From contig JAOBAU010000113.1 in NCBI GenBank assembly GCA_025463165.1, positions 1 through 52,830 on the forward strand: a DNA stretch of 52,830 bases, written 5' to 3'. A program made the translations under genes and the position numbers. Positions 1 to 6,923 of the stretch are shown piece by piece. Within the stretch, counting starts at the first letter, position 1. Each line of letters begins with the position of its first letter. This stretch comes from Acidobacteriota bacterium. GTDB lineage: Bacteria; Acidobacteriota; Thermoanaerobaculia; Gp7-AA8. The notes under the pieces are model-generated. The model did not search any database. It saw only the letters and a program-made list of their open reading frames with translations, and was not told the DNA's origin.

Positions 1-1033
1 CGGCCTTGAAGCAGGCGTGGGTCATCAGGTGGAACACGCCCGAGGCATAGGCTTTGGTGCCCACGCCGATGAACATGAAGCCGAGCTGCGAGACGGTGGA
101 GTAGGCGAGGACTTTTTTGATGTCCCACTGCCGGATGCCGATCGTCGCGGCGAAGAGCGCGGTACAGGCGCCGACGATGGCGACGACCGCCATCGCCGTC
201 GGCGAGAGGCGATAGAGGACGTTCGAGCGGACGATCATGTAGACGCCGGCGGTGACCATCGTCGCGGCGTGGATGAGTGCGGAGACCGGAGTCGGGCCGG
301 CCATGGCGTCAGGCAGCCAGACGAAGAGAGGAATCTGCGCCGATTTGCCGGTGGCGCCGAGGAAGAGCAGGAGACAGATGGTGGTGATGAGCGCCGGCGC
401 GAGATTTCCATGTGCCGCGATCTGCGTGACTTTCGCGAAGTCGACCGTGCCGAAGTTCGCGAGCATCAGGAACATGGCGATGAGGAAACCGAAGTCGCCG
501 ATGCGATTGACGATGAACGCTTTCTTGCCGGCTGCCGGCGCGTAGCCGGTCTCGTAATAGAAGCCGATCAGGAGATAGGAACAGAGTCCGACGCCTTCCC
601 AGCCGACGAACATGAAGAGATAGCTGGAGCCGAGGACGAGGATGAGCATCGCGGCGAGGAAGAGATTGAGGTACGCGAAGTAGCGCGCGTAGCCGTCTTC
701 ATGCGCCATGTAGCCGGCGGAGTAAAGATGGATCATGAAGCCGATCCAGGTGACGATCATCAGCATGACGACGCTGAGCGGATCGAGCTGGAACGCGATG
801 TCGGCGGAGATGCCGCCGGAAGAGATCCAGTTGTAAACGACGTCGAGGTGACGCTCGCCGCCGGGATACGCGTGGTGATACTGCACGACGGCAATGGTCG
901 CGAAGACCGCGGCAAAAAACGTCGACGCCAGCGCCACCGCGGTGACGAACGCCTTGCCGGCCTTCCTGCCGACGAGCCCGTTCACCAGGAAGCCGATGAA
1001 CGGGAGGAGGGGGATTAGCCAGAGTTTGTCCAT
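1..1033 (-). CDS. nuoL: NADH-quinone oxidoreductase subunit L (partial, 3' end outside window)
   Basis: Antiporter-like proton-pumping membrane subunit of respiratory complex I. The minus-strand frame opens with ATG at 1033 (MDKLWLIPLLP...) and stays open to the left edge, giving about 344 N-terminal residues of a protein usually over 600 long. It is rich in hydrophobic helices, and the last visible stretch, GVFHLMTHACFKA, matches the conserved LMTHAFFKA segment of the NuoL/MrpA family around the helix carrying the pump lysine. It is the last visible gene of the minus-strand nuo cluster. It is separated from nuoK by a DUF6335 gene and a heptad inverted repeat, an unusual interruption. nuoM and nuoN would be expected further left but cannot be seen. 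Family assignment is firm; truncation is due to the window edge. Confidence 0.93.
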   Translation of the reverse strand, partial: MDKLWLIPLLPFIGFLVNGLVGRKAGKAFVTAVALASTFFAAVFATIAVVQYHHAYPGGERHLDVVYNWISSGGISADIAFQLDPLSVVMLMIVTWIGFMIHLYSAGYMAHEDGYARYFAYLNLFLAAMLILVLGSSYLFMFVGWEGVGLCSYLLIGFYYETGYAPAAGKKAFIVNRIGDFGFLIAMFLMLANFGTVDFAKVTQIAAHGNLAPALITTICLLLFLGATGKSAQIPLFVWLPDAMAGPTPVSALIHAATMVTAGVYMIVRSNVLYRLSPTAMAVVAIVGACTALFAATIGIRQWDIKKVLAYSTVSQLGFMFIGVGTKAYASGVFHLMTHACFKA

Positions 1034-1040
1034 TTCGAGT

Positions 1041-1124
1041 GAGTGCTGAGTGCTGAGTGCTGAGTGCTGAGTCAAACCCCCGGGTGGGCGGGACTCAGCA
1101 CTCTGCACTCAGCACTCTGCACTC
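1041..1124. repeat. Heptad inverted repeat A (GTGCTGA type)
   Basis: The left arm 1041-1073 holds four copies of the 7-bp unit GTGCTGA. The right arm 1092-1124 is its reverse complement, except that alternate units read GTGCAGA, giving 31 of 33 paired positions around an 18-nt loop. It lies between nuoL and the DUF6335 gene, both on the minus strand. It belongs to a family of seven such elements in this window. Confidence 0.9.
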
Positions 1125-1126
1125 GT

Positions 1127-1169
1127 ATCTCCTCACGTCTGGCCGCCGTGAGGAGATCCTCGCGGCGGC
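1127..1169 (-). promoter_or_regulatory. Two mutually exclusive hairpins after the DUF6335 stop codon
   Basis: One hairpin pairs ATCTCCTCACG (1127-1137) with CGTGAGGAGAT (1147-1157), 11 perfect pairs and a 9-nt loop. A second pairs 1142-1153 with 1158-1169, 12 positions with one G-U type pair and a 4-nt loop, abutting the DUF6335 stop codon. Both use 1147-1153, so only one can form at a time in the minus-strand transcript leading to nuoL. There is no U-tract, so this is not an ordinary intrinsic terminator. An RNA processing or attenuation role is inference. Confidence 0.5.
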
Positions 1170-1579
1170 TAAGTCTTGTCGTTCACGCGATCCCGATAAT
1201 CCTCCGAGGAGGCGGGGTCGAGCTCCCAGCGGTGGCGGTCGCGTTCTCGTTCTTTTTCGCCGACTTTCAACTCTTCGTCGTCGGCGTATTCGATTCCCAT
1301 GGCGCGGCCGATGTCGCTGACCTGGTTCTGTTCCGGGGTGGTCATCGATGAAACGGCCGATTCGTCGCCCGATCCCTCCGCGGTTTCGAAGCGGGCGTCG
1401 ACGTCGCCTCCCGTGACTACGAGACTGTCGGCGCCGTCCTCTTTGAGGCGGTGGCGCAGATTTGCGGAGCCGGCGCTGATGTCCGGAATCGGCGGCTCGA
1501 TCTCATCATCGATGCCGTTGCGGTTCCGGTCGGCGCGTTCGTTCTCTTCCCAGTCAATGAGCTTTTCGGTCTTGTCCAT
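1169..1579 (-). CDS. DUF6335 family protein
   Basis: A 136-residue, highly charged soluble protein with no signal peptide or membrane helix. The C-terminal third (about residues 90-130) carries MGIEYADDEELKVGEK followed by RDRHRWELDPASSEDY. I recognise this as the hallmark of the DUF6335 family, which is of unknown function and is seen in acidobacteria and cyanobacteria. Start ATG at 1579 is preceded by a good AGGAG on the minus strand. It sits 53 nt after nuoK and before nuoL, inside the complex I cluster. It is not a complex I subunit in any organism I know, so the placement may be incidental or may mark an accessory factor. Antisense frames here lack family resemblance. Confidence 0.8.
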   Translation of the reverse strand: MDKTEKLIDWEENERADRNRNGIDDEIEPPIPDISAGSANLRHRLKEDGADSLVVTGGDVDARFETAEGSGDESAVSSMTTPEQNQVSDIGRAMGIEYADDEELKVGEKERERDRHRWELDPASSEDYRDRVNDKT

Positions 1580-1632
1580 TTTCGATGCTCCTGTCGAGCT
1601 CGAAAATGCGACCTCCGCGCCAACGGCGCGTT

Positions 1633-1935
1633 TTACCAGTGCATCAGGTTCGCTTCGTCGACGTCGATCGTCTCGCGGTGATGGAACAGCGAGAGGAAGA
1701 TGGCGAGCCCGACCGCTGCTTCCGCGGCCGCGATCGCCATGACGAAGAAGACGAAGATCATTCCGTGTAACTGATGAAACTGCCTCGCGTAGGCGAGGAA
1801 CGTCAGGTTGACGGCGTTCACCATCAGCTCGATCGACATGAAGATCGTGATGCCGTTCCTGCGCGTGAGCACCCCGCAGACGCCGATCGTGAAGAGGATC
1901 GCGCTGAGGATCAGAAAGTAATGAGTCGGGATCAT
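1633..1935 (-). CDS. nuoK: NADH-quinone oxidoreductase subunit K
   Basis: A 100-residue integral membrane subunit of complex I, the usual NuoK length, with three transmembrane helices. Both conserved membrane glutamates of the proton channel are present at residues 36 (in SIELMVNAVNL) and 72 (in AAAEAAVGLAIF), the same numbers as in the Escherichia coli protein. The start is ATG at 1935, which overlaps the nuoJ stop by 4 nt (ATGA), so translation is probably coupled. The C-terminus ends ETIDVDEANLMHW. The gene is followed by DUF6335 rather than directly by nuoL. Confidence 0.97.
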   Translation of the reverse strand: MIPTHYFLILSAILFTIGVCGVLTRRNGITIFMSIELMVNAVNLTFLAYARQFHQLHGMIFVFFVMAIAAAEAAVGLAIFLSLFHHRETIDVDEANLMHW

Positions 1936-2459
1936 CGAGCCCCCTCTCCGTCGGCCGCGCGCACTTTCGATGGCAGCCGGCCGCTCAGCAGCAATGCGCC
2001 GACGATCGCCGCCAGCAGGAGGATGGAGACCATCTCGAACGGGAAGATGTACGCCTGAAAGAGCTCGACGCCGACCGCGCGTGCGTCGGCGTTGAACGGT
2101 CCGTTGGGGAGCTGCAGCGCCGCGTACTTGGCGATGTAGTAGACGAGCCCGAGGCCGAAGGCGGCGCTGCCGGTGTAGCCGAGGAACTGCTGGATGGGAC
2201 GCGTGTTCTCTTCGCGCGCGTGCTGCAGATTGAGCAGCATGATCACGAAAAGGAACAGCACCATGATCGCGCCGGCGTAAACGATGATCTGCAGCACGGC
2301 GAGGAACGGCGCTTCGAGCAGCACGTACATCACCGCCAGCGCGAAGAAGGACGCGACGAGTGAGAGCGCGCCGACCACCGGATTGCGATGGAGGATGACG
2401 GCGAGGGCGAAGATCACGGCGATGGCGGCGAAGACGAAGAAGACGATGAATTCGAGCAT
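1932..2459 (-). CDS. nuoJ: NADH-quinone oxidoreductase subunit J
   Basis: A 175-residue membrane subunit of complex I with about five transmembrane helices. The conserved motif of helix 3, QIIVYAGAIMVLFLFVIMLLN, the site of the pi-bulge linked to coupling, is intact. The gene begins 3 nt after the nuoH stop and overlaps nuoK by 4 nt. In the usual operon order nuoI lies between nuoH and nuoJ. Here the two are directly adjacent and no nuoI is present, so the 23-kDa two-cluster ferredoxin subunit must be encoded elsewhere. Confidence 0.97.
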   Translation of the reverse strand: MLEFIVFFVFAAIAVIFALAVILHRNPVVGALSLVASFFALAVMYVLLEAPFLAVLQIIVYAGAIMVLFLFVIMLLNLQHAREENTRPIQQFLGYTGSAAFGLGLVYYIAKYAALQLPNGPFNADARAVGVELFQAYIFPFEMVSILLLAAIVGALLLSGRLPSKVRAADGEGAR

Positions 2460-2462
2460 TGG

Positions 2463-3764
2463 CTAGATCCAGCCCTTCGCGATCGCCAGCGCGACGATGA
2501 TCAGATTTACCAGCGCCAGCGGCAGAAACACCTTCCAGCCGGCTTTCATCAGGATGTCGTACTTCAGTCGCGGGATCGTCCAGCGCACCCAGACGAAAAC
2601 GAACAGCATGAACGTCACTTTCACCACGAAGGCGAGAGCGGAGAGGAGGAATCCGAAGAAGGTCGGCGGCTCGTGGTACCAGGGGATGTCCCATCCGCCG
2701 AGGAAGAGCGTCACGATCAACGCCGACATCGTCGCCATCGCGATGTACTCGGACATGAAGAACAGCGCGAACTTCATCGACGAGTATTCAGTGTGGTAGC
2801 CGGCCACGAGCTCCGCTTCAGCTTCCGCGAAATCGAACGGCAGCCGGTTCGTCTCCGCGAATGCGGCGATGACGAAGACAACGAACGCGATCCACATCAC
2901 CGGCGAGAAGACGTTCCACGCGGGCAGCTTCACCGTGTCGAAGATGACGAAGTAGCCGGTCTGCTTCCAGACGACGTCGGTCAGCCGCAGCGAGCCGGCG
3001 ACGAGCAGTGCGCTGACCGCGGCGAGCGACAGCGCCAGCTCGTACGAGATCATCTGCGCCGACGCGCGGATGCCGCCGAAGAGCGAGAACTTGTTGTTCG
3101 ATGCCCAGCCGGCCATGACGATGCCGTACACGCCCATCGATGCGAGCGCGAAGACGAGCAGCAGTCCGACGTTCAGATCGGCGACGATCGGCTCGAAGAT
3201 GCGATTGCCGCCCGGGATGCGAATGGCATCGACGGCTTTCAGTCCGGCGAGGCTGAGGATGACGGCCAGTCCGCCGAGGATCAGCGCGGCGCCGACGAGC
3301 CAGCCGACGGCGACGTTCAGCTTGCTCGCGCCGCCGCGTGAGCTGACGCGCACGGTAGAGAACGCGACGCCGCCGCCGAGGAACAACAGCGCCAGCGCGA
3401 GCGTCCAGCCGATCGTCGACACGTGCTCGTAAAGGATTGCTTCGGGAATGAGGAACGGACGTCCCCACGGCACGACGGCGATCGTCGTCAGCGCGGGGAT
3501 GAGGCCGAACATTGGCGCGATCGTGAAGAGCCACTTGTTCGCGCCGGCCGGCGTGAAGTCTTCCTTGAGGACGAACTTCAGCGCGTCGGCGAATGACTGA
3601 ATGAGGCCGAACGGTCCGATGCGGTTCGGACCGACGCGATCCTGGATCAGCGCGCTGCCGCGGCGCTCGACCCAGACCATGATCGGCGTCACCTGCAGCA
3701 GCGCGCCGACGACGATGGCGATCTTGAGCAGCGAGAGAACGATGTCGGTGGTATCGAATGCCAT
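2463..3764 (-). CDS. nuoH: NADH-quinone oxidoreductase subunit H, with an extra two-helix insertion
   Basis: Quinone-site membrane subunit of complex I. Family signatures are clear: VERRGSALIQDRVGPNRIGP near residue 35, GGIRASAQMISYE near 230, AETNRLPFDFAEAEAELVAGYHTEYS near 303-328 and RWTIPRLKYDILMKAGW near 395. At 433 residues it is long for the family (about 325 in E. coli). The excess lies between VPWG (residues 98-101) and VADLNVGLLL (about 194). There roughly 80 extra residues include two additional hydrophobic segments, about 117-135 and 150-172. The reading frame is uninterrupted, so this is an insertion, not an error. It is 12 nt downstream of nuoG. Confidence 0.96.
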   Translation of the reverse strand: MAFDTTDIVLSLLKIAIVVGALLQVTPIMVWVERRGSALIQDRVGPNRIGPFGLIQSFADALKFVLKEDFTPAGANKWLFTIAPMFGLIPALTTIAVVPWGRPFLIPEAILYEHVSTIGWTLALALLFLGGGVAFSTVRVSSRGGASKLNVAVGWLVGAALILGGLAVILSLAGLKAVDAIRIPGGNRIFEPIVADLNVGLLLVFALASMGVYGIVMAGWASNNKFSLFGGIRASAQMISYELALSLAAVSALLVAGSLRLTDVVWKQTGYFVIFDTVKLPAWNVFSPVMWIAFVVFVIAAFAETNRLPFDFAEAEAELVAGYHTEYSSMKFALFFMSEYIAMATMSALIVTLFLGGWDIPWYHEPPTFFGFLLSALAFVVKVTFMLFVFVWVRWTIPRLKYDILMKAGWKVFLPLALVNLIIVALAIAKGWI

Positions 3765-3776
3765 CGCCGATCGTCC

Positions 3777-5378
3777 TTACGCGGGCTGGCTCGCCACTGC
3801 GCCGCTGCCGTCATCGCTCCAGACGACGTTCGCGAGCGCCGGCACATCGCCGCGCATCGTCTCGAACATCTCTTCGACGTCGGCGCTGCGGAACTCCGCT
3901 GCAGCGGGATAGAGCTTCACGCCGATGCGGCGGAAGATCTCGACGTCGGTGACCGCCTGGCCTTTCGGTGGATACGCCTGATGGATGCGCTGCACGCGTC
4001 CCTGCAGGTTGGTGAACGTTCCTTCTTTTTCGACGTGCACCGTCGCCGGGAGCAGCACGTCGGCGACTTCGTTGAGCGGATGATTGACGTCCCATGAATG
4101 AACGATGAGCGTCTTCGCCTGGCGAAGGTTGGCGATGACCTGCGGATCTTTCGCGCGATCGCTGAATCCGGCGTCGCAGATGTAGAGGACGTCGATGCCG
4201 GCGGCGCCTTCGGTCATCAACTGTTCTACAGTTTTCGTCGTTTTCGCGCCGACGCCGACGTTCTGCACGCCGCGGAAGTTCGGCGCGCCCTGCGTGCCGA
4301 GGATCCATTCGGTGCGCGTTTTCATTTTGATCGGGCCGATCGCGTCGACCATCACGTCGAGCGTCGCGGCGCCGGCGTTGTCGGCGAAGAGTTTCTTCGC
4401 CAGCCACGCTTCTTCATTGGTCATGTTCGCGGAAGCGATGACGGCGATCTTCTCGCCGCTCGTGCCGTTGAACGCCACGGCGATCGCGTCGAGCGCTTCG
4501 ATCCAGGTGGAGATGCCGAGGTAGTCGTCCTCGTTGCGAACCTTCGGGACGACCACGCGGTCGGTCTCGTAGCGCTCGTGCGAGAAGCGGCCGTAGTCGC
4601 ACAGCCAGTGATCGTTGACGTCGGGATTGACGCGCGGGCGATAGCGGAAGACCTGTCCGTTGCGATGGCCGACGAAGATGTTGCAGCCGACGTCGCAGCC
4701 GTTGCAGACCGACTCCGCGGAGTCGAGGTTCCAGACGCGTGATTCGAAGCGGAACTCGCGCGTGGTCAGTGCACCGGTCGGGCAGATGTCGGTGACGCAG
4801 GCCGACATCCAGTTGTCGAGCGGCGTGTCGGGGAAGACGCCGACTTCCGTCGCCGCGCCGCGCTTGAAGAAGCCGAGCTCTTTCGTCTCGGTGATCTCCT
4901 GCGTGAAGCGAATGCAGCGCGTGCAGTGGATGCAGCGATTCATGTTCTGCACGACGTGCGGTCCGATGGCCGTGCGGTCCATGCCGGGATAGGTGCGCTT
5001 GTACTCGCCGTAACGCGACTCGACCGAGCCGTAGTTGAACGAGTAATCCTGCAGCGGACACTCGCCGGCTTTGTCGCAGATCGGGCAGTCGAGCGGATGG
5101 TTGATGAGAAGAAACTCCATCTGCCCTTTACGCGCTTTGTCGACCTTGTCGTTATAGACGTGGATCTTCATCCCGTCTTTGACCGGAGTCGCGCAGCCCG
5201 CCTGAAGTTTCGGCATCCCTTCGACTTCGACGAGACACATGCGGCACTGGCCGACCACGGTCAGTGAGGGGTGGTAGCAGAAATGAGGGACGTGAACGTC
5301 CGCGGCTTTCGCCGCTTCGATGACGTTGATGCCGTCCTGGACGTCGACCTCGACGCCGTCGATCGTTACTTTCGCCAT
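3777..5378 (-). CDS. nuoG: NADH-quinone oxidoreductase subunit G
   Basis: Peripheral-arm electron-transfer subunit of complex I, 533 residues. The [2Fe-2S] ligands are C34, C45, C48 and C62. The His-ligated cluster motif HPLDCPICDKAGECPLQD gives H94, C98, C101 and C107. A further [4Fe-4S] site is NRCIHCTRCIRF with a later CPTGAL. A fourth motif, C-x2-C-x3-C-x27-C, begins at VCNGCDVGCN and matches the ligands of the N7 cluster that many complex I enzymes have lost. A molybdopterin-oxidoreductase-like domain follows, shortened relative to E. coli NuoG (about 900 residues). It is the first gene of the minus-strand nuo cluster, transcribed away from the PPIase gene, with a recognisable promoter and operator upstream. 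Confidence 0.96.
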   Translation of the reverse strand: MAKVTIDGVEVDVQDGINVIEAAKAADVHVPHFCYHPSLTVVGQCRMCLVEVEGMPKLQAGCATPVKDGMKIHVYNDKVDKARKGQMEFLLINHPLDCPICDKAGECPLQDYSFNYGSVESRYGEYKRTYPGMDRTAIGPHVVQNMNRCIHCTRCIRFTQEITETKELGFFKRGAATEVGVFPDTPLDNWMSACVTDICPTGALTTREFRFESRVWNLDSAESVCNGCDVGCNIFVGHRNGQVFRYRPRVNPDVNDHWLCDYGRFSHERYETDRVVVPKVRNEDDYLGISTWIEALDAIAVAFNGTSGEKIAVIASANMTNEEAWLAKKLFADNAGAATLDVMVDAIGPIKMKTRTEWILGTQGAPNFRGVQNVGVGAKTTKTVEQLMTEGAAGIDVLYICDAGFSDRAKDPQVIANLRQAKTLIVHSWDVNHPLNEVADVLLPATVHVEKEGTFTNLQGRVQRIHQAYPPKGQAVTDVEIFRRIGVKLYPAAAEFRSADVEEMFETMRGDVPALANVVWSDDGSGAVASQPA

Positions 5379-5426
5379 AGTGTTCGCCTGGGTGATGCGC
5401 GGGGGATCGGTTCTTTCACATGAGGC

Positions 5427-5444
5427 GGGTGAAAGTTTTCACAA
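5427..5444. promoter_or_regulatory. Candidate Rex-type operator upstream of nuoG
   Basis: The sequence GGGTGAAAGTTTTCACAA matches the Rex consensus TTGTGAANNNNTTCACAA at all 14 defined positions except the two outermost of one arm. Rex is an NADH/NAD-sensing repressor of respiratory genes in several phyla. The site lies about 5-22 nt downstream of the transcription start predicted for nuoG, a typical repressor position. A third half-site, CTTTCAC, lies at 5413-5419. The motif is seen in the sequence; the identity of the regulator is inference, since no rex gene is in the window. Confidence 0.5.
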
Positions 5445-5455
5445 ACCGGTTGCGG

Positions 5456-5484
5456 AGCATAACGATTCAAATCTGCATCGTCAA
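5456..5484 (-). promoter_or_regulatory. Predicted sigma-70 promoter of nuoGHJK
   Basis: On the minus strand TTGACG (5484-5479) and TATGCT (5461-5456) are separated by exactly 17 nt. Transcription would begin near 5449, about 70 nt before the nuoG ATG, leaving room for the Rex-like operator in the leader. This is one of the best -35/-10 pairs in the window. Confidence 0.6.
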
Positions 5485-5508
5485 CGACATCACGCGAGGA
5501 GTAGTAGC

Positions 5509-5523
5509 ATGCGCCTCGCATGA
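5509..5523 (+). other. Four-codon upstream minigene coupled to the PPIase start
   Basis: ATG at 5509 reads Met-Arg-Leu-Ala-stop. It has a proper Shine-Dalgarno, GAGGAG at 5496-5501 with 7-nt spacing. Its TGA overlaps the ATG of the PPIase gene (ATGA at 5520-5523). The PPIase start itself would lie 18 nt from that Shine-Dalgarno, too far for direct use. The minigene therefore looks like a translational coupling device. Its translation has not been shown. Confidence 0.5.
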
Positions 5524-6488
5524 AAAAAGACGTCCTCATCGCCATCGCCGCGATCGCCATCGTTGCCGCTCTCGCCTTCGGTTTGAATGCCATGCGGCTG
5601 CCTCTTCCTCCGACTCCCTCGCAGCCGTACGCGGCGTCTTCGTCCGCGACGGAAACGAAGTCTCCAAACGGGCACGTGGTCATGCGCGTCAACGGGGAAC
5701 CGGTCACCGAGGAGGAGTTCAACGTCGCGTTCCAGCAGCTGCCGGAGCAGCTCCAGCAGCAGTTCGCATCGGAGATCGGGAAGCAGGCGCTCGCCGAACG
5801 GATCGTCCGTCTGAAACTGCTCGAGCAGGAAGGCCGGAAGCAGGGACTGGAGAACGAGCCGAAGGTGGCCGCGCAGGTTGCGCTGAGCCGCACGAACGCC
5901 GTCGCCGACGCGACGTTCTCCAAAATGCAGAAGCCGGCCAGCGAAGCGGAGGTCACGAAGTTCTACGAACAGAACCGCGCGAAGCTCGAGTCGGTCGAGC
6001 TGAATCACATCCTCCTCTCGTACGCCGGCAGTGAAGCGCCGCCGCGCGAAGGCGGCGCGCGGCTGACGCAGGAGCAGGCCATTGCGAAAGCGCTGCAGAT
6101 TCGCGCGAAGCTCAAACAGGGCGGCGACTTCGCGGCAATCGCGAAGCAGTACTCCGACGATGCCGGCAGCGCGGTTCGCGGCGGCAGCCTCGGCGAGATC
6201 GCGCACGGCATGCTGCCGGCGGAGCTCGACAAAGTCGTCTTCGCGTTGCCGGTCGGTGAGGTGAGTCCGCCGGTGCCGTCGCGCTACGGCATTCACATCT
6301 TCAAGGTGACGAAGAAGCAGGGCGAGCCCAATCAGCAGATTCGCTCGATGATCGCGCAGCGCGTCGCGCAGCAGGACGCCATGCAGAAGATCGAAGCGAT
6401 GCGCAAATCGGCGAAGGTCGACTTCGATCCGAAGTTCTTCCCGAACGCGAAGATGCCGCCCATACCGCCGGTGCCGGTGAAAAACTAA
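5520..6488 (+). CDS. Membrane-anchored parvulin-type peptidyl-prolyl isomerase (PpiC/SurA-like)
   Basis: A 322-residue periplasmic folding factor. Residues 4-24 form an N-terminal membrane anchor or signal (VLIAIAAIAIVAALAFGLNAM). After a low-complexity linker comes a SurA N-like helical region (about 50-155, beginning VVMRVNGEPVTEEEF), then a parvulin domain (about 160-265). That domain has the conserved LNHILLSYAG strand, FAAIAKQYSDDAGSAVRGGSLGEI and SRYGIHIFKV. Such proteins assist folding of secreted and outer-membrane proteins, which fits a genome with FadL and many exported enzymes. The ATG at 5520 is the only plausible start and appears to depend on the overlapping minigene. A proline-rich tail (PPIPPVPVKN) ends the protein. 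Confidence 0.9.
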   Translation: MKKDVLIAIAAIAIVAALAFGLNAMRLPLPPTPSQPYAASSSATETKSPNGHVVMRVNGEPVTEEEFNVAFQQLPEQLQQQFASEIGKQALAERIVRLKLLEQEGRKQGLENEPKVAAQVALSRTNAVADATFSKMQKPASEAEVTKFYEQNRAKLESVELNHILLSYAGSEAPPREGGARLTQEQAIAKALQIRAKLKQGGDFAAIAKQYSDDAGSAVRGGSLGEIAHGMLPAELDKVVFALPVGEVSPPVPSRYGIHIFKVTKKQGEPNQQIRSMIAQRVAQQDAMQKIEAMRKSAKVDFDPKFFPNAKMPPIPPVPVKN

Positions 6489-6518
6489 TCCCGGCGCGAT
6501 ACACTGTTGCCACCCCGC

Positions 6519-6905
6519 ATGACAATCGCCGCGCCGAAGGTTCTCGTCGTCGAAGACAACGACATGAACATGCAGCTCGTCGAGTATCTGCTCGAAGAGG
6601 GCGGATACGAGATCGTGAAAGCCAGCAGCGGCGAGGAAGCGCTGTCGATCACGCGCGACTCCGAATCGCCGGCGCCCGACATCATCCTGATGGACATTCA
6701 TCTGCCCGGGATGGACGGTCTGAGCGTCGTGCGCGAGATCAAATCGGATGAGCGGATGCGCGGCGTTCCGATCCTCGCGCTGACCGCGCACGCCATGCGC
6801 GGCGACAAAGATCGCTTCCTCGAAGCAGGATGCGACGGCTACATCTCCAAGCCGATCGACGTGAAGACGTTCCTCTCGTCGATCGAACAGTACCTTCGAA
6901 AATAA
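6519..6905 (+). CDS. Receiver-only response regulator (DivK/CheY-like)
   Basis: A 128-residue single receiver domain with no output domain. Acidic pocket residues are E12 and D13 (VVEDND), the phospho-acceptor is D59 (ILMDIHLPGMDG), the switch threonine is in LTAHAM and the conserved lysine is in SKPID. The MDIHLPGMDG and LTAHAMRGD motifs are of the type common in DivK and in receivers of hybrid kinases. It would relay phosphate or act by protein contact. A TACACT -10-like hexamer lies at 6500-6505. ATG at 6519 is preferred; a TTG at 6507 in the same frame is an alternative. No histidine kinase is adjacent. Confidence 0.9.
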   Translation: MTIAAPKVLVVEDNDMNMQLVEYLLEEGGYEIVKASSGEEALSITRDSESPAPDIILMDIHLPGMDGLSVVREIKSDERMRGVPILALTAHAMRGDKDRFLEAGCDGYISKPIDVKTFLSSIEQYLRK

Positions 6906-6923
6906 ACCAGCAGGAGTCCCTCA

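Noticed and set aside
1041-1124. Tandem units suggested a CRISPR array
   Set aside because: Units are 7 bp with no spacers, arms are inverse complements of each other, and no cas gene is present.
2463-3764. Sequencing error or gene fusion as the cause of the long NuoH
   Set aside because: The frame is continuous, both flanks are well conserved, and the insert is hydrophobic with normal codon bias.
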